A DNA stretch of 64,000 bases from Ditylenchus dipsaci (GCA_004194705.1 SADC01000211.1:62001-126000); one strand, 5' to 3'. Shown: positions 21,601-33,388, counted from the first letter of the stretch. Program-made: numbers and translations. Notes: generated by a model not told the origin, from the letters alone.

Positions 21601-24308
21601 TTTACTTCAGAGTCCAAGCGTATGGGCATTATTGTTAAGGTAGATTGAAAGATATTGCCTTTTTCTTATGTTCTTAACATTCATCAAATTTTAGGATGAA
21701 ATTCGGATGAGATTTCCCTGTTAGTCAAAGGAGCTGACTCAGTGCTTTCTCAAATGGTACAGTATAATGATTGGTTGGAGGAAGAGTGCTCGAATATGGC
21801 TAGAGAAGGTATCAGTATTTGTTAGTATGTAGTAGTTGATGGTTTAAAAATTGAAACCAAATTAATTAGACTTTCAAAGATTGGATTAAATCGAATCAAT
21901 TGTAATAAAATAAGGACGATCAAATTAATAACGATTTTTATTCTTTTTTTTTATTTTTTAAGAAAAGAAACGAAGACGTTTAAAATGTCTTTTCGAGGGA
22001 ACTTAAAATTGAAACGCCAAACTTTGATATTCTTAACTTAACTTAATATTCTTAACTTTACTTAAACATTTTTTATGCTTAGTTTTTTCCTTTCAGTTCT
22101 AACAAATTTTTTCAACTATATGATTTAAGAAATTTATCAGCTTTCCAAAAGCCTATTATTTTAATAAAAAAACTTTGCAAAGTAATTTTCAATAAGAGCA
22201 AACTATAACAATGAAATGCTACACATCAAGCAAACAACTTAGAATGTTTTCATTTTACCTGACTTTCAAAAGTCGCATAAAATATGGAAAATTTCATGAT
22301 CTACTTCCCACACCGTCTTGTGATAATCTCAATATCCTCTTTTAAATTCAGGATTGCGAACTTTAATTGTGGCCAAGAAAGTTCTGACTCCAGAGCAGTT
22401 GGCTGATTTTGAGAAGCAATACCACCAGGCAAAAATGACTGTTACTGGTCAGTATTATAACAATCGATACAGATTTGTAATAAGTCTCTTTCAGATCGGA
22501 GTGAACACATGGCCTCCGTTGTTCGTCGTCTTGAAACTGACCTGCAATTGCTTTGCTTGACTGGAGTAGAAGACCGCCTACAGGTTTTATTGTTTGAAAT
22601 TTAATCATTACATATTATTAATACCAAATTTACAGGATCAAGTTACCACGTCGTTAGAGCTTTTGAGAAATGCTGGAATTAAAATCTGGATGCTTACGGG
22701 AGATAAGTTAGAGACAGCAATCTGCATTGCAAAATCTAGTGGACTGTTCTCCAAGACTGACAATGTTCATGTGTTTGGTCAAGTGCAAGATCGTACAGAG
22801 GCGCATAATGAGCTGAATGCACTGAGAAAAAAGAATGATGTTGCACTTGTAATGTCTGGGGCTGCTCTAAATGTCTGTCTGCAATATTACGAAGCGGAAG
22901 TTGCTGAACTAGTCTGCTCATGCACTGCTGTGGTCTGTTGCAGGTATGGCTTTTATAAGTCAAGATTTTCAAGAACTCACTATTGCCAATTACAGATGTT
23001 CTCCTGAACAAAAGGCGCAAATAGTGAATCTCCTGAAGCGATACAGAAAGCCCTTGCGTGTTGCTGGTAAATTTGATTGTGATTATTATTTTTTACATTT
23101 AATTTAGCAATCGGGGACGGTGGTAACGATGTCTCAATGATACAAGCCGCACATGCTGGCATAGGAATCGATGCACACGAGGGTTTGTTTAGCATTTGAG
23201 TTTTTTTGTTAATTTTCTCTTTTAGGAAAGCAAGCTTCTTTGGCTGCAGATTTCTCGATCACCCAGTTCAGTCACATTTGCCGCCTCTTATTGGTTCATG
23301 GGCGTTTTTGTTACAAAAGATCTTGTGCTTTGTCCCAATTTGTGATGCATAGAGGGTTGATAATTTCAACCATGCAAGCCATATTTTCTTGTGTCTTCTA
23401 TTTTGCTTCGGTCTCCCTTTATCAGGGAGTTCTGATGGTTGCGTAAGTTTCTTTTAGTAAATTCTTTTCAGTTTATATATTAGGTAATGCCTTAGGTATT
23501 CGACTGCTTACACTATGTTGCCTGTATTCTCGCTGGTTGTAGACAGGGACGTTACTGCCAGTAGGTTTTTACATTAGAGTGACAGAAGATCTTGAGCTTA
23601 ACAGCTTGTTATTTTAGGAACGCACTTACTTACCCAGAATTATACAAAGAGCTTGGCAAAGGTTTGTTATATTTTTCAACCCTTTGTTTTTGATATATTA
23701 TTATGGTGTTTTTAGGAAGATCATTATCATACAAGACATTTTGCATTTGGGTTATGATCAGCTTGTATCAAGGTATACTCCTTAAAGTATCTTATCCAAA
23801 CTGCTAATTTTTAATGATATTTAGGATCCATTATCATGTACGGAGCACTCGTGGCGTTTGATTCTGACTTTATTCATGTTGTCTCAATAAGCTTTTCTGC
23901 TCTATAGTAACAGAACTAATAATGGTATGTGAAAACTGTGTGATGTGTAGGTTTTTGACTTCACTACTTTTTAGGTTGCGATGACAGTTCACACATGGCA
24001 TTGGGCGATGTTGATAGCTCAGGTATTTAAAAGAAACTTTCTTTTATTTTAATTTGCAAGTTTTTCAGGTTCTTTCTCTGGCTTTGTACGGAGCATCTCT
24101 CCTGATATTGGACAAGTTTTTCGACCGTCAATTTGTGCTTTCTTGGTAATTTGATTGTGCACTTTTTCGCAAAAACATACTGGGCAATGTTTTCAGGATA
24201 TTCATCACGAAGACGACTGCGATCACCCTCATTTCATGTGCGCCGCTGTATGTCATTAAATTTCTACGTCGTCGATTTTCTCCGCCATCCTATGCGAAAG
24301 TCAACTGA
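18627..24308 (+). CDS. tat-5: TAT-5/ATP9/Neo1-type P4-ATPase (class 2 flippase)
   Basis: A P4-ATPase that moves aminophospholipids to the cytosolic leaflet; this class (yeast Neo1, human ATP9A/B, worm TAT-5) works without a CDC50 partner. Thirty-two exons (first 18,627-18,680, last 24,197-24,308) give about 1,053 residues, close to human ATP9A. Seen in order: [23 protein letters not shown] (actuator loop), the P4 PISL motif in [11 protein letters not shown], the phosphorylation site [53 protein letters not shown], and the C-terminal [13 protein letters not shown]. The N-terminus carries EASPLL, an acidic dileucine-type sorting motif. Four one-base losses break frame (near 20,390, 21,702, 23,622 and 23,907) in otherwise conserved exons. 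Intron 21,809-22,351 is the longest. A poly(A) signal follows at 24,434. Confidence 0.95.
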
Positions 24309-24433
24309 AATCACATATTTCTTTATTGCGTTGTTGTACAATTGTGCGTGTAGCTTTACAATTATGTTAGATTGTGTGTAAGAATGTATCTTCTGTTATG
24401 ATAATTAGATTTTTATTGTTCACTGGTCTGGAA

Positions 24434-24439
24434 AATAAA
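24434..24439 (+). promoter_or_regulatory. poly(A) signal of tat-5
   Basis: AATAAA lies 126 nt after the tat-5 stop. Confidence 0.55.
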
Positions 24440-24961
24440 AGTTGTAACTGTAATTTTGCGAACTCATTCTGTGCACTTTAATTTTTCTGTGCATATGATG
24501 TCCCTCTCGGTGCTTGTTTACTTCATGCCCCTTTTGTGCAGCCAATTTTCGGCTAAGGTGAATCCTTGAATGCAAACTAGGCCAGCTTGAGTAAGGACGA
24601 ACTGAAAATTGTGAGTCAAATTGTGTGACCACTGAGTTACTCCGCAGTGAGTTACTTTGTTTAAAGCGTACTTTTGTAGCAGGGGTTGCCGAAGTAAACA
24701 AGCTTTACCTCTCTGCAATCATATTGGTCTTGCTGGGCCCATATGTTATGATTGTCTGAAGGTTTTGTCAAACAGTGATATATTATTTATTTCGATGCTG
24801 CTTTTTATTGATTTACACATGGAACTTCAAATCAAATAAATTTTCTAAGTAAGAGCCATACAGGATACAGTAATTGTCAAATGCATATTTATTTCTTTTG
24901 ATTATTCCACTATCAAAAATATCAACGGAAATTTTTTGAGGGGTAAAGAGCGTACAGAAAT

Positions 24962-26079
24962 ATGACGGTCTTACTAGCTGTTAGTTGTTTCTTGACAGCA
25001 TTCACTCCCAGCATTGTCATTTTTCATCAGATTGTTGCTAAAGACCCATTAAGAGGTAACAAATATGCAATGCTAATTTGAAACACACAACTTTTTTTTG
25101 TCGCTTTTCAGTCATTTTATCTGTTCTTGGGTATGTTTTACATACTGTTTTAGTTTTTTTAAAGTTTATTGAAATTCCAGAGCATTTTTTTGGTTAGTTT
25201 CACTTCTCGTCTCAGCAATACTATGGAGGTTAATGCTAAATTCTCTTTTGCCCTCCCTATTCATATCAGCACTGTGCCAGGAAATAGCTAGAGGTCTTTA
25301 TTATTTTCTGCTGCACAAAGCGCAGAAGTAAGATTTTATTAGAATGATTCCCAATAAACCTAAAAGTAAACAATCAAACCAAATTTCAGCGGTCTCGGAA
25401 AACTTGCCTCTAATGGTGTGGAAGTCAGTGGGATTCGACTTTTATATTCTTCTCGTCATATCCTAGCTATAGTTTGTGGGCTAGGGATGGGCATTATGAG
25501 CGCACTATTTTACTAGTCAACATAATCGCCGACTCTTCGCACGATGGAGTTGTTGGTTTGCCAAGCACTATACCACAGGTTTCGCCGACAAAGCCATATT
25601 TTACAATAATTTTTAAAAATGAATTTAGATATCCCAACACATGGAAGTGAAGTTAGGTTTGGGTGATGCCAGTTTTCCTATATTTTACTCCTTGAGCTGC
25701 GGATTTTTAATTTTGTAAGAGAATTTTGAAAAAGTTTTGAATCAATTTTGAATATTTTTTTTATATCAGGTTCCATGTCTGCTGGACCATACAAATCTGG
25801 GATGGCTTACACAAATTTGTAAATCGTCTCAGTACAGCTTGGTGGCCCCCTATTTTACTTGCTGTTATTAGTCACTTTCTAAACACGAGTTTGGTAATAA
25901 CTCAAATTATAACAAAATAAAGGCTCAGCACTTAATTATAAAAATACTTTCAGAGTTTTTGGCTAAGTGGTAATCCAGTTCTGACCGTTGCAGCACAGGC
26001 AGTTTTGCTAGCTGCCAATTTTGGGCTGTGCTATGGTTTAGTGAAAAACTTGTTATTCCCTACTCTTCCATCGGCATAG
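24962..26079 (+). CDS. aph-1: APH-1, gamma-secretase subunit
   Basis: APH-1 is the seven-pass scaffold of gamma-secretase, which cleaves Notch and APP-type proteins within the membrane. Exons: 24,962-25,055, 25,112-25,130, 25,181-25,327, 25,390-25,578, 25,629-25,714, 25,770-25,893 and 25,954-26,079; about 261 residues, the usual family length. KDPLRVILSVLGAFFWLVSL matches the conserved N-terminal block. GLGMGIMSALF corresponds to the TM4 GxxxG motif, with the third glycine replaced by alanine. The two functionally important histidines are present (LFHVCW and VISHFLN). A single missing base after SALF (near 25,510) breaks frame before VNIIADSSHDGVVG. The gene lies 650 bp downstream of tat-5 on the same strand, with an AG four bases before the ATG that could serve as a splice-leader acceptor (inference). 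Confidence 0.95.
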
Positions 26080-26250
26080 TAGTGTTTGAATTGTTCACTT
26101 TTGTTGTTGTTAAATTGTGTTTGTGGAAAATTGATTTGATTCTTATTTATCAGTTTCAAGCAATTTTTTGCAGAAATTACTTTTTTATTTGATCTAATTT
26201 ATTGTAGCGTTACTTTGTTGCGTGTCCTACTCACTGATCTCTATGTTGTT

Positions 26251-26256
26251 AATAAA
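26251..26256 (+). promoter_or_regulatory. poly(A) signal of aph-1
   Basis: AATAAA lies about 170 nt after the stop. Confidence 0.5.
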
Positions 26257-26553
26257 GTCTATCCAAAGCAAAAAAAAACATTTCAAAATTTTTACATAAC
26301 ATAGAAACAACTTATGTAGGTTCCTGTTTCTTCCCCGAAAAAATACACATTCTTAATTCTAGATTGTGTTTTCGATTGACTGTTTGTAAATCGCTCTCAA
26401 GCAGGCTATCACTTGAAATACAGTTTATCTCACCAGTTGTAAATTGAGTGGTCACCCGACTGAAAGCAGTCTTGAAGAATTTAGGTCAAAATTACAATGC
26501 CAGTAACGGTTTTGAACACGGGTTGATAATTATTGAAGAAGAATGTGTATGTA

Positions 26554-26803
26554 CAAGGTGGCGATAAAAGATTCAGCCATTTTTTAAAAATTGACATCAA
26601 TAACACCTTGCCCGGTCTGTTCCCTATTTTTAACTGGCAAGTCCTTGGTAACCTCCACAATAATGGCCGGCTGTGATAAAGAGCACAAGCACAGAGCTCT
26701 TAGGTAGCTCAACTACTGTCATCGATCTTCGTGGGCAATTCGATGGAGCAAAGAGCTTTCTAGGCGAAAATTTGAATTTTTAGCGCCACCCTGTAGGTGC
26801 CGG
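26554..26803. mobile_element. 250-bp mariner-like MITE (copy 2)
   Basis: Ends CAAGGTGGCGATAAAA and (inverted) CAGGGTGGCGCTAAAAA are flanked by TA. Same length as copy 1 at 129-378, opposite orientation. Shared blocks include GAGCTACCTA and CTCTTTATCACAGCCGGC. Confidence 0.78.
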
Positions 26804-26811
26804 TACGTGAC

Positions 26812-26925
26812 TATTAATCTCATCGGCCGATTGATCCCATGAGACGATTGGTCCCATCCCGTTAAAAAGGGACGATTGATTCCGTCCCGTTAAAAAGGGA
26901 CGATTGATCCATCTAGATGTCCCAT
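26812..26925. repeat. 34-bp minisatellite GGGACGATTGATCCCATCCC
   Basis: Units of about 34 bp contain CCGTTAAAAAGGGACGATTG. The same array occurs inverted at 33,310-33,388 and 35,018-35,085, where it is split by an inserted foldback element. This copy shows the uninterrupted site. Confidence 0.65.
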
Positions 26926-27297
26926 GTATCAACAAAACAACGTGGTCATCCACTTCGGTCGATTTTTTTATCTTTTAGAGTTCCAATACCTATTTTCTGT
27001 ACTGATTCAAGCATTCTAAAGATGGTTTGACATTACTAAAATTAGACTGACGTACGACTCGGTACAACGAGTCGGTACAATTTTTCAAATTTTTATAACA
27101 ATTTGTTTTTTGTACCAAATTTACTACTTCTTGTACGAAATCGACTAAACTCACCCTCGAAAATTTGCACCACTTGTTCCTGGATATGGATTGAAGTGAA
27201 CGAAACCGTTAACTTCCTTATTTTCACCTACCTACCAAGACGTCTATTCACCTGAGCAGTGTTGTGCATTTCTCGTCCTCGTATTTCGGAAAAATCA

Positions 27298-28261
27298 ATA
27301 TACCCTATCCAGAATCGTGTCCTGAACACGGTTTGTTAAGACCAAAATGCTGTTTAACCAAATGGAATATCAATACCGTGGGTAGTTACCCACTCCAAGG
27401 TGGTCGACCTTAAACTTTTGTGGATTATTCTGACTAGGCAAACAAATTTTGCATGCCCAAATTAGTCCAGAGAAAAGGTTTTGGAACATGAAAAACGTAA
27501 AAAAGTATTTTGATCCAAGTGGACGACCAAATGGTTTTTCTATACCCAGGTAATCGTACCTAGGTTGAAGAACTCAGGTAAAACTCCCGGTGGCGATATT
27601 TTCGTCTTGTAAAGAAGATTTAAAATTTAAAATGTTTTTCTATGATCCAACTACAGTTCCACTGGATATTCCATGCACCAACTAACTAAGTGGTCGTCCG
27701 CTTGGATCAAAAAATTTTTTACGTTTTTCATGTTCAAAACTTGTTTTTCGGACTAATTCAGGCATGCTGAAGATGGTTTGATAGTGATGAAATGCCGTTT
27801 CGTCGAGTATTTTTTGAGTATTCGGCAATAATTGATTTTAACCAAACTGGATTTTACCAAAACTCAAGAAATACCCTACAAAACGGTATTTTACCACTAT
27901 CAAACCATTTTCAGCATGCCTGAATTAGTCCAGAAAACAAATTTTAAGGCCCGAAAAAGTAAAAAAAGTTTTTGCTCCAAGTGGACGACCACTTGGTTTG
28001 ATCGGTTAAGACTAAAAAAATTAAAATTACAGCACAATTTTACTGAAAGTGAGAGTCCAAAAAGTCATTGAATACACTGAAAGTGAATATAAGACTGAGA
28101 GGCAAATTTTTCCTATTGGGTACAACACTGAGAGTTAGAGTGAAAGGCATAGTGGGATTGAGAGGAGAAACCACTAATTGGATACGTGGCCTTACAGGAC
28201 TAATCCAGGACTGGGGTTTCTATTTCAAATCGTGTTCAGGACACGATTCTTAATAGGGTAT
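27298..28261. mobile_element. TA-flanked element with CGTGTCCTGAACACG ends
   Basis: Ends CCCTATCCAGAATCGTG and (inverted) CCCTATTAAGAATCGTG next to TA, followed by TCCTGAACACG. Internal direct and inverted repeats carry CATGCTGAAGATGGTTTGA and AAGTGGACGACCA; relatives of these occur at 31.8-32.0 and 57.1 kb. A third relic of the end lies at 29,075-29,110. Confidence 0.6.
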
Positions 28262-28294
28262 GATACCTTCAAAGTTATTCCAGTGAAGAAAAAA

Positions 28295-28340
28295 TAATTT
28301 CTGTTACCACCGGGATTCGAACCTGTAACTTTAAAAAATT
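28295..28340 (-). repeat. tRNA-derived (SINE-like) B box
   Basis: The minus strand reads TTACAGGTTCGAATCCCGG, a perfect pol III B box. A related block, GGTTACAGGTTCAAATCC, lies at 29,250-29,275 on the same strand with similar flanks, so this is probably a tRNA-derived repeat rather than a tRNA gene; no full cloverleaf is present. Confidence 0.5.
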
Positions 28341-28867
28341 TGCGCAAATGAGTTTTGCGCAAATTAGTAGTAATCCTCTAAACAGGCTAGGTTCCGAATT
28401 TCTGGCTTTACTTGGCAACTACTATATTGCCACATATAAAACAGGCGATCCTCTTTTTAAGGATGACGATGAAAAGAATCAACGCATTGTTGACGATCAC
28501 CTCAAGAAACTAGTCAAAAATCGATCAAAGAAAAAAAGCAAACGCTTGATTGAGAAAATAAAAACTGTTGATTAAAAAATTTGTTCAAATAATAGAAACT
28601 TTTGTAAAAACAAAGAATTTTGTTAAAAAAAAGGTTTAAATAATGAAAGTTTTAGCTAGGACGAGTCGTCTTTACACTTCGTCTTCCGTCCTCGTCCTTG
28701 CCCCTTCGTCCACGTCCACGTCCTCGTACTTGTAATTTTTGAGACTCGTACTTCGTCTTCGTCCTAGTACCTCGTTTTTGGAGCCGCTCGTACTTCGTCC
28801 TCGTCCTCGTCGTACGAGGACGAGGACGAAAACGAGGACGAAAGACGAGGACGAGTGGACAACACTG

Positions 28868-30140
28868 CACCTGAGGTATCATTCTCTCCAGATATATCCA
28901 TCCACCTAAATCCGTATTATCATACTACCTGGCTACTAATAAGTAGGAGCATAAGGTGCCTAGGTACACTCCAGCTCCACCTGGATACCCTATAGGATAC
29001 GAAACTGCTCCAAAACTAGGGTTTTTATGACCGGTAGGGTTTGTGCTACAAATTAATTATTATTTTACATTATCAAGCCGTGTTCCGGACACGATTTTGG
29101 ATAGAGTAAAAGTATGAAATTTTGTAAAATTTTCAAATACTTTTAGCTAAATTCAATAACTCGAATTCTGGATCCGGATACCCATTTAAGAGAGATATCA
29201 GATAGTTTTAGTCCTAGACTGTTATTCTAGAAAAAAATGATGTCAACTAACACTAGGATTTGAACCTGTAACCTCAAATTATGTATGTTATGTAGAGTGA
29301 AGTTACGCGGGTGAATTTCCTGGAGGGTAAATTCACCACAGGGTAAATTTAGTGGAGGAAGAATTTACTGAAGGGTAATTTACTGCTACCTGTCTGGATA
29401 ACAACTTTAAGATAAGAACTGAGAAAGAAACGTCTCGGAGGACGAAACAGCTGACACTGGTCTCCAGAGGGGAAGAATCTAGAAACGGACTTTAGGTACA
29501 AGAGACTCTCGCCGGTCTCCAGGCAGGGATGGGAAAAGTATCCTATTAAGAATATTTTAAACTAGGTTGACTGGCGCCTTACAGACGCCTTTTCACAAAC
29601 GTACCTTCTTACTTCTTTTGTCTGCTGTCATGACAGCCACGAAAACCAATTTTCCTACAGACACATTCGTTAAGGCACTTCCCGGATAAATCGGTTACCA
29701 TTTATTCGGTTAATATCCCCTCTAAGTAGTTGGGGTGCTCTTCAAAGGCTGAGAAGCCCTCGAGGGAGTTGACGCCCTTTAAGTGGTTCAGTTACAATTG
29801 CGATATCCTTAAGGTAGTTGCCCATGAGGTTACATACCCACCCAACTGGCACCCCTACCTACTCCCCTGACACCGATACCCAGCCTCCCGGCACTCCTAG
29901 ACACTCTATCGGCACACTATACTGTATGTGAGGGTCGGCAGGCGCCTGTGGGCGCCTATACAGACATTTCGCAACAGAACCTAATTGCTGACAACAAATT
30001 TGTGCTTTGCGTGCTCGATTTGCTTACAAACGGCTTGAAAAATCAAACTTGACTGTATGTTTTTAAATCCCTCTTAAGACAAAACAGATTTTAATTTAGT
30101 TTGGATTTTCGTGATCCTAATCGTATGGCTTCATAAAAAT
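28868..30140. other. Unassigned repeat-like stretch
   Basis: Contains the second B-box relic and short direct repeats of GGGTAAATT (29,300-29,390). I see no exon or complete element. Confidence 0.4.
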
Positions 30141-30240
30141 AGGTATATCCCTATAAGAATTGACTTTTTCAGCCGTTCTTTTTTTTTTTAACGATAGCTG
30201 ACATTCTGGGGAACACGATGGTGTTAGCGACAAAAATCAT

Positions 30241-30963
30241 GGTAGGACTATACTTTAGTGCGGTTGCTCAAAACGCGTTTTAAGTATTTTTTTCGACGTA
30301 ATTCAATGTGAAACGTTCAAAAAACATGTTTTTAGGTGTGGGAAAAACCAAAATCCGAAAAAAAAATTTTTGGAAAATTTTCATTTTTTGGTCTAAAATT
30401 GGTATTTTTCGGTCTTTTTCACAGTGTTCGATTTCCGGACAAGGCAAAAATATTGTGCATATTACATGTTTTTATTCTCGGATTCATTTCTAGGGTGAGC
30501 TAGTGTGCGCATCTCTAACTCTCAAGCCCCTACGCCCCCTCCGGGGGCGTAGGGGGCTTGGGGCTTGGAGTTGAGATGTGCACACAAGCGCACCCTAGAA
30601 CCAAACACTCGATAAGCAAATTATGCATATTAAACACGCATAATACTTTTTTATGCAGTAGGCCCTGCAAATCAAAGCATGTTTATATTTCATTTTTGGT
30701 TCATTCATTTTTATTCAATAGTTGATCATACATTTTTCAAAAAACAGTATTTAATCAAATCATAAATAGCTTATCTTATCAAAATTTAAAAATTTGCCTT
30801 GGTCCCCCAAGGCAAAAACCAAAAAAACACGAAAATTTTTTTTTTCGGTTTTTGGTTTTTCCCACACCTTAAAACATGTTTTTTGAACGTTTCACATTGA
30901 ATTACGTCGAAAAAAATACTTAAAACGCGTTTTTGAGCAACCGCACTAAAGTATAGTTTAGCC
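30241..30963. mobile_element. Merlin-like foldback element, TSD AAAATCAT
   Basis: Ends GGTAGGACTATACTTTAGTG and (inverted) GGCTAAACTATACTTTAGTG are flanked by the 8-bp duplication AAAATCAT (30,233-30,240; 30,964-30,971). Arms of over 100 bp are nearly identical (AAACGCGTTTTAAGTATTTTT). The centre is the GC hairpin at 30,495-30,596. It was inserted into a repeat whose second copy (31,030-31,150) shows the empty form AGCGACAAAAATTATTTCTCC. Confidence 0.88.
30495..30596. repeat. GC-rich central hairpin, second copy
   Basis: GTGTGCGCATCTCTAACTC, AAGCCCCTACGCCCCC and inverse, about 100 bp. Same hairpin as 6,768-6,868, with outer bases CTAGGGTG matching on both sides. Confidence 0.7.
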
Positions 30964-31652
30964 AAAATCATTTCTCCTTCTACGACCCATTTCGGCCTCC
31001 GAAGTCAAAAAGCGTGACCCCGCCCTTACCCAAATACCACGGCCCGCATAAAAATAAGTATATCCCCTATTAGAATTAATTTTTTTCAGCAGTTCTTTTT
31101 TTAACGATAGCTGACATTCTGGGGAACACGATAGTGTTAGCGACAAAAATTATTTCTCCTTCTACGACCCATTTCGGCCTCCGAAGTCAAATTAGCATGA
31201 CCCCCCCCCCCCCCGTCCTAAATACTATATAGAGCTGTCCTCAAATATCCAAGTAACCTAATTAAGATATACATATATACCCTAATTTGGAAATTTCAGG
31301 GATACTGGAATATCCTAAATTGTCATACTTTTGTAATTAATAAAATACTTTTTTCATCCCTGTCTCCAAGCGCTCCGTCGTATCGAGACGTTACTATGAT
31401 CGGTTTCTCTTATAAAGCCAAAAAATCACACTGGTTAGCATTAAAATTAGCAAGATTCCTGGTAAGTAATGCGTTTTCTAACTTAATATACTGGTTTGAA
31501 TGATTGCAGACTTGCTCGATACTGTCCTCTGCAAAAATAATAATAAATGAGCACACAAAGACGGAAAATGAAAATTGATAACGAAATCATGGTCCATAAG
31601 ATTAGGTTCAAGAAGGAGCAAATTTTATGCAAAAATTGGTATAAAATTGTAC

Positions 31653-31745
31653 CGAGTCGTTGTACCCAGTCGTAGGTTGTACCGAGTCGGTGTACCGAGT
31701 CATACTTGTACCGAGTCATTTGTTGTACCGAGTCGTTGCTATACC
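31653..31745. repeat. GTACCGAGTCG tandem motif
   Basis: At least five units of TTGTACCGAGTCGT occur here; the inverse appears at 27,050-27,085. Confidence 0.6.
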
Positions 31746-32118
31746 CTAAAATTATGCTTTGCAAGATTTACGAAAACTGTAAACATACCATTAAAAAGTA
31801 ATTTTACTACTGTCAAACCGTCTTTAGAATGCTCAAATTAGTGCAGAAAACAAGTTTGGAACCCAAAAACTTTAAAATGGGGTATCCAGGTCGAGCTCAG
31901 CTTGTTGTACCTAGGTATCGGTACTTAGGTATGTGTGCCTGGGCAGTAGTACCCCAAGTATCTGATGCTCAGATGGCTTAGGTGAAAAGGGATATCTAAA
32001 GACGAATATATACAATAAATCGCACCAAATGGACGACTACTTGGTTTAAGGATCTGGGCGGTTTAGGGTAACCTAAACCATTGAGGGAGAGTCAGGACAT
32101 TGAAAGTATGTCTAATGG

Positions 32119-32571
32119 CTCATTTATAAACGTTGTCGTTGTCGTCGTCGTTGTCGTTGGAAAAAATGTTTTATAAAGGCATTTTTACGCCAACGACAAC
32201 GACAACGCCAACGACGACGACAACGACAACGACGACATATTTATAAAAAATCCAACGACAACGCCAACGACAACGAAAAATTTTTCTTCCAAATCAGACA
32301 AATTTTGCATTTTAAGTCAGAATTTTAAGGATTAACTATATTCTCCACACGTTTTCACTCGAAAGCTCGACTAAAAATGCGAAATTTGTCCAATTTTGAA
32401 TAAAAAATGTCGTTGTCCTTGGCGTCGTCGTTGTCGTTGGCGTTGTCGTTGGATTTTTTATAAATAGGTCGTCGTTGTCGTTGTCGTCGTCGTTGGCGAA
32501 AAAAAATGTTTTATAAAAAAATATTCCAACGACAACGACGACGACAACGACAACGTTTATAAATGAGCCAT
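32119..32571. mobile_element. Foldback element with GTT/GTC trinucleotide arms
   Basis: GGCTCATTTATAAACGTTGT opens the left arm and its inverse closes the right. The arms are (GTTGTCGTC)n runs, and an inner inverted pair TTTATAAAAAATCCAACG flanks the centre. No target duplication was found. The structure echoes the other foldback elements, with a microsatellite as its arm motif. Confidence 0.7.
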
Positions 32572-32673
32572 AAGCCACTAAGGGAAGATTTGTGCCACTG
32601 CAGGTCAATAAGGACCATTGGAATAACAAAAAATCCCTTCACTCAGAAGTCGGGTGAAAAATAAATTAAATTA

Positions 32674-33220
32674 CTGTCAAACCCCGATAGAGTGTAGCCC
32701 GGGGGCACTCTACACTACCGTATTCTCTCTAATAGGCCGACACCCTCTAATAAACCGACACCCCTACTTTGAGGGACCGTATCTCAGTCCGAAGAAAAAA
32801 AATTACATAGCTGTTTATTGCGTTTTCTTAGTTCCCACGAGCTCTATCGATTCCGCTTTTTCGATTTTGGATTTTCACCCGAAAATGTCGAGTTCGACCC
32901 AAAATTTTCACGATTTTTGAAGGGTTGAAAATAAACCGACATGTCGGCCTATTAGAGAGAATACGGTATATTGAGGTTACACTATATGGAGGGTATGGTC
33001 TAAGCCATTTTTTAACAATGCCAACCATATTCTTAACAGTACTTACTCACCCTAAATCAATTTTGTCTTTCAAACATTCCCAGAGACTACATAACGTCCA
33101 AATATCACCTGAAAAACTCGAAGACCATGCATTTTGAAAAACCAAACTAAAATTTGAAAAAAATTACACTGTATCGAAGTCTACACTATATCGGGGGTTC
33201 ATTATATCGCGATTTGACTG
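32674..33220. mobile_element. pogo-like MITE interrupted by a TA MITE
   Basis: Left end CTGTCAAACCCCGATAG and right end (inverted) CAGTCAAATCGCGATATAA. Internal motif CTACACTATATCGGGGG. A second MITE (32,718-32,966) is inserted at a TA. Confidence 0.6.
32718..32966. mobile_element. TA MITE with CCGTATTCTCTCTAATAGG ends
   Basis: CCGTATTCTCTCTAATAGG and its inverse lie between TA dinucleotides. The same type of end is found at 40.6, 53.2/55.2 and 57.7 kb. Confidence 0.7.
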
Positions 33221-33388
33221 TAACCCAAACCGAGCTTAAACATTTGAAAAATAAATATAGTCAAAAAGGCCCGGTGTCAAGCGTCCCAGGGGGTCAAATG
33301 TTTCGGACCCGGGTCGGATCAATCGTCCCTTTTAGGTATGGGATCAATCGTCGCTTTTCAAAGGGTGGGATCAATCGTCTCTTTTTAA

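Larger units (their letters stand above)
27257..28867. mobile_element. hAT element with CGTCCTCG arrays, TSD CACCTGAG
   Basis: Ends CAGTGTTGTGCATTTCTCG and (inverted) CAGTGTTGTCCACTCGTCC are flanked by the perfect 8-bp duplication CACCTGAG (27,249-27,256; 28,868-28,875). An array of ACTTCGTCCTCGTC-type units fills the right end (28,655-28,850), like the array inside the 5.1-kb hAT element. A 0.96-kb TA-flanked element is nested within. The open frames here (one lysine-rich, 28,348-28,575) are unidentified and lack support. Confidence 0.85.

Noticed and set aside
28348..28575. 75-residue lysine-rich frame starting MSFAQISSNPLN
   Set aside because: It lies inside a hAT element next to a tRNA-like relic, with no splice context and no recognisable domain.
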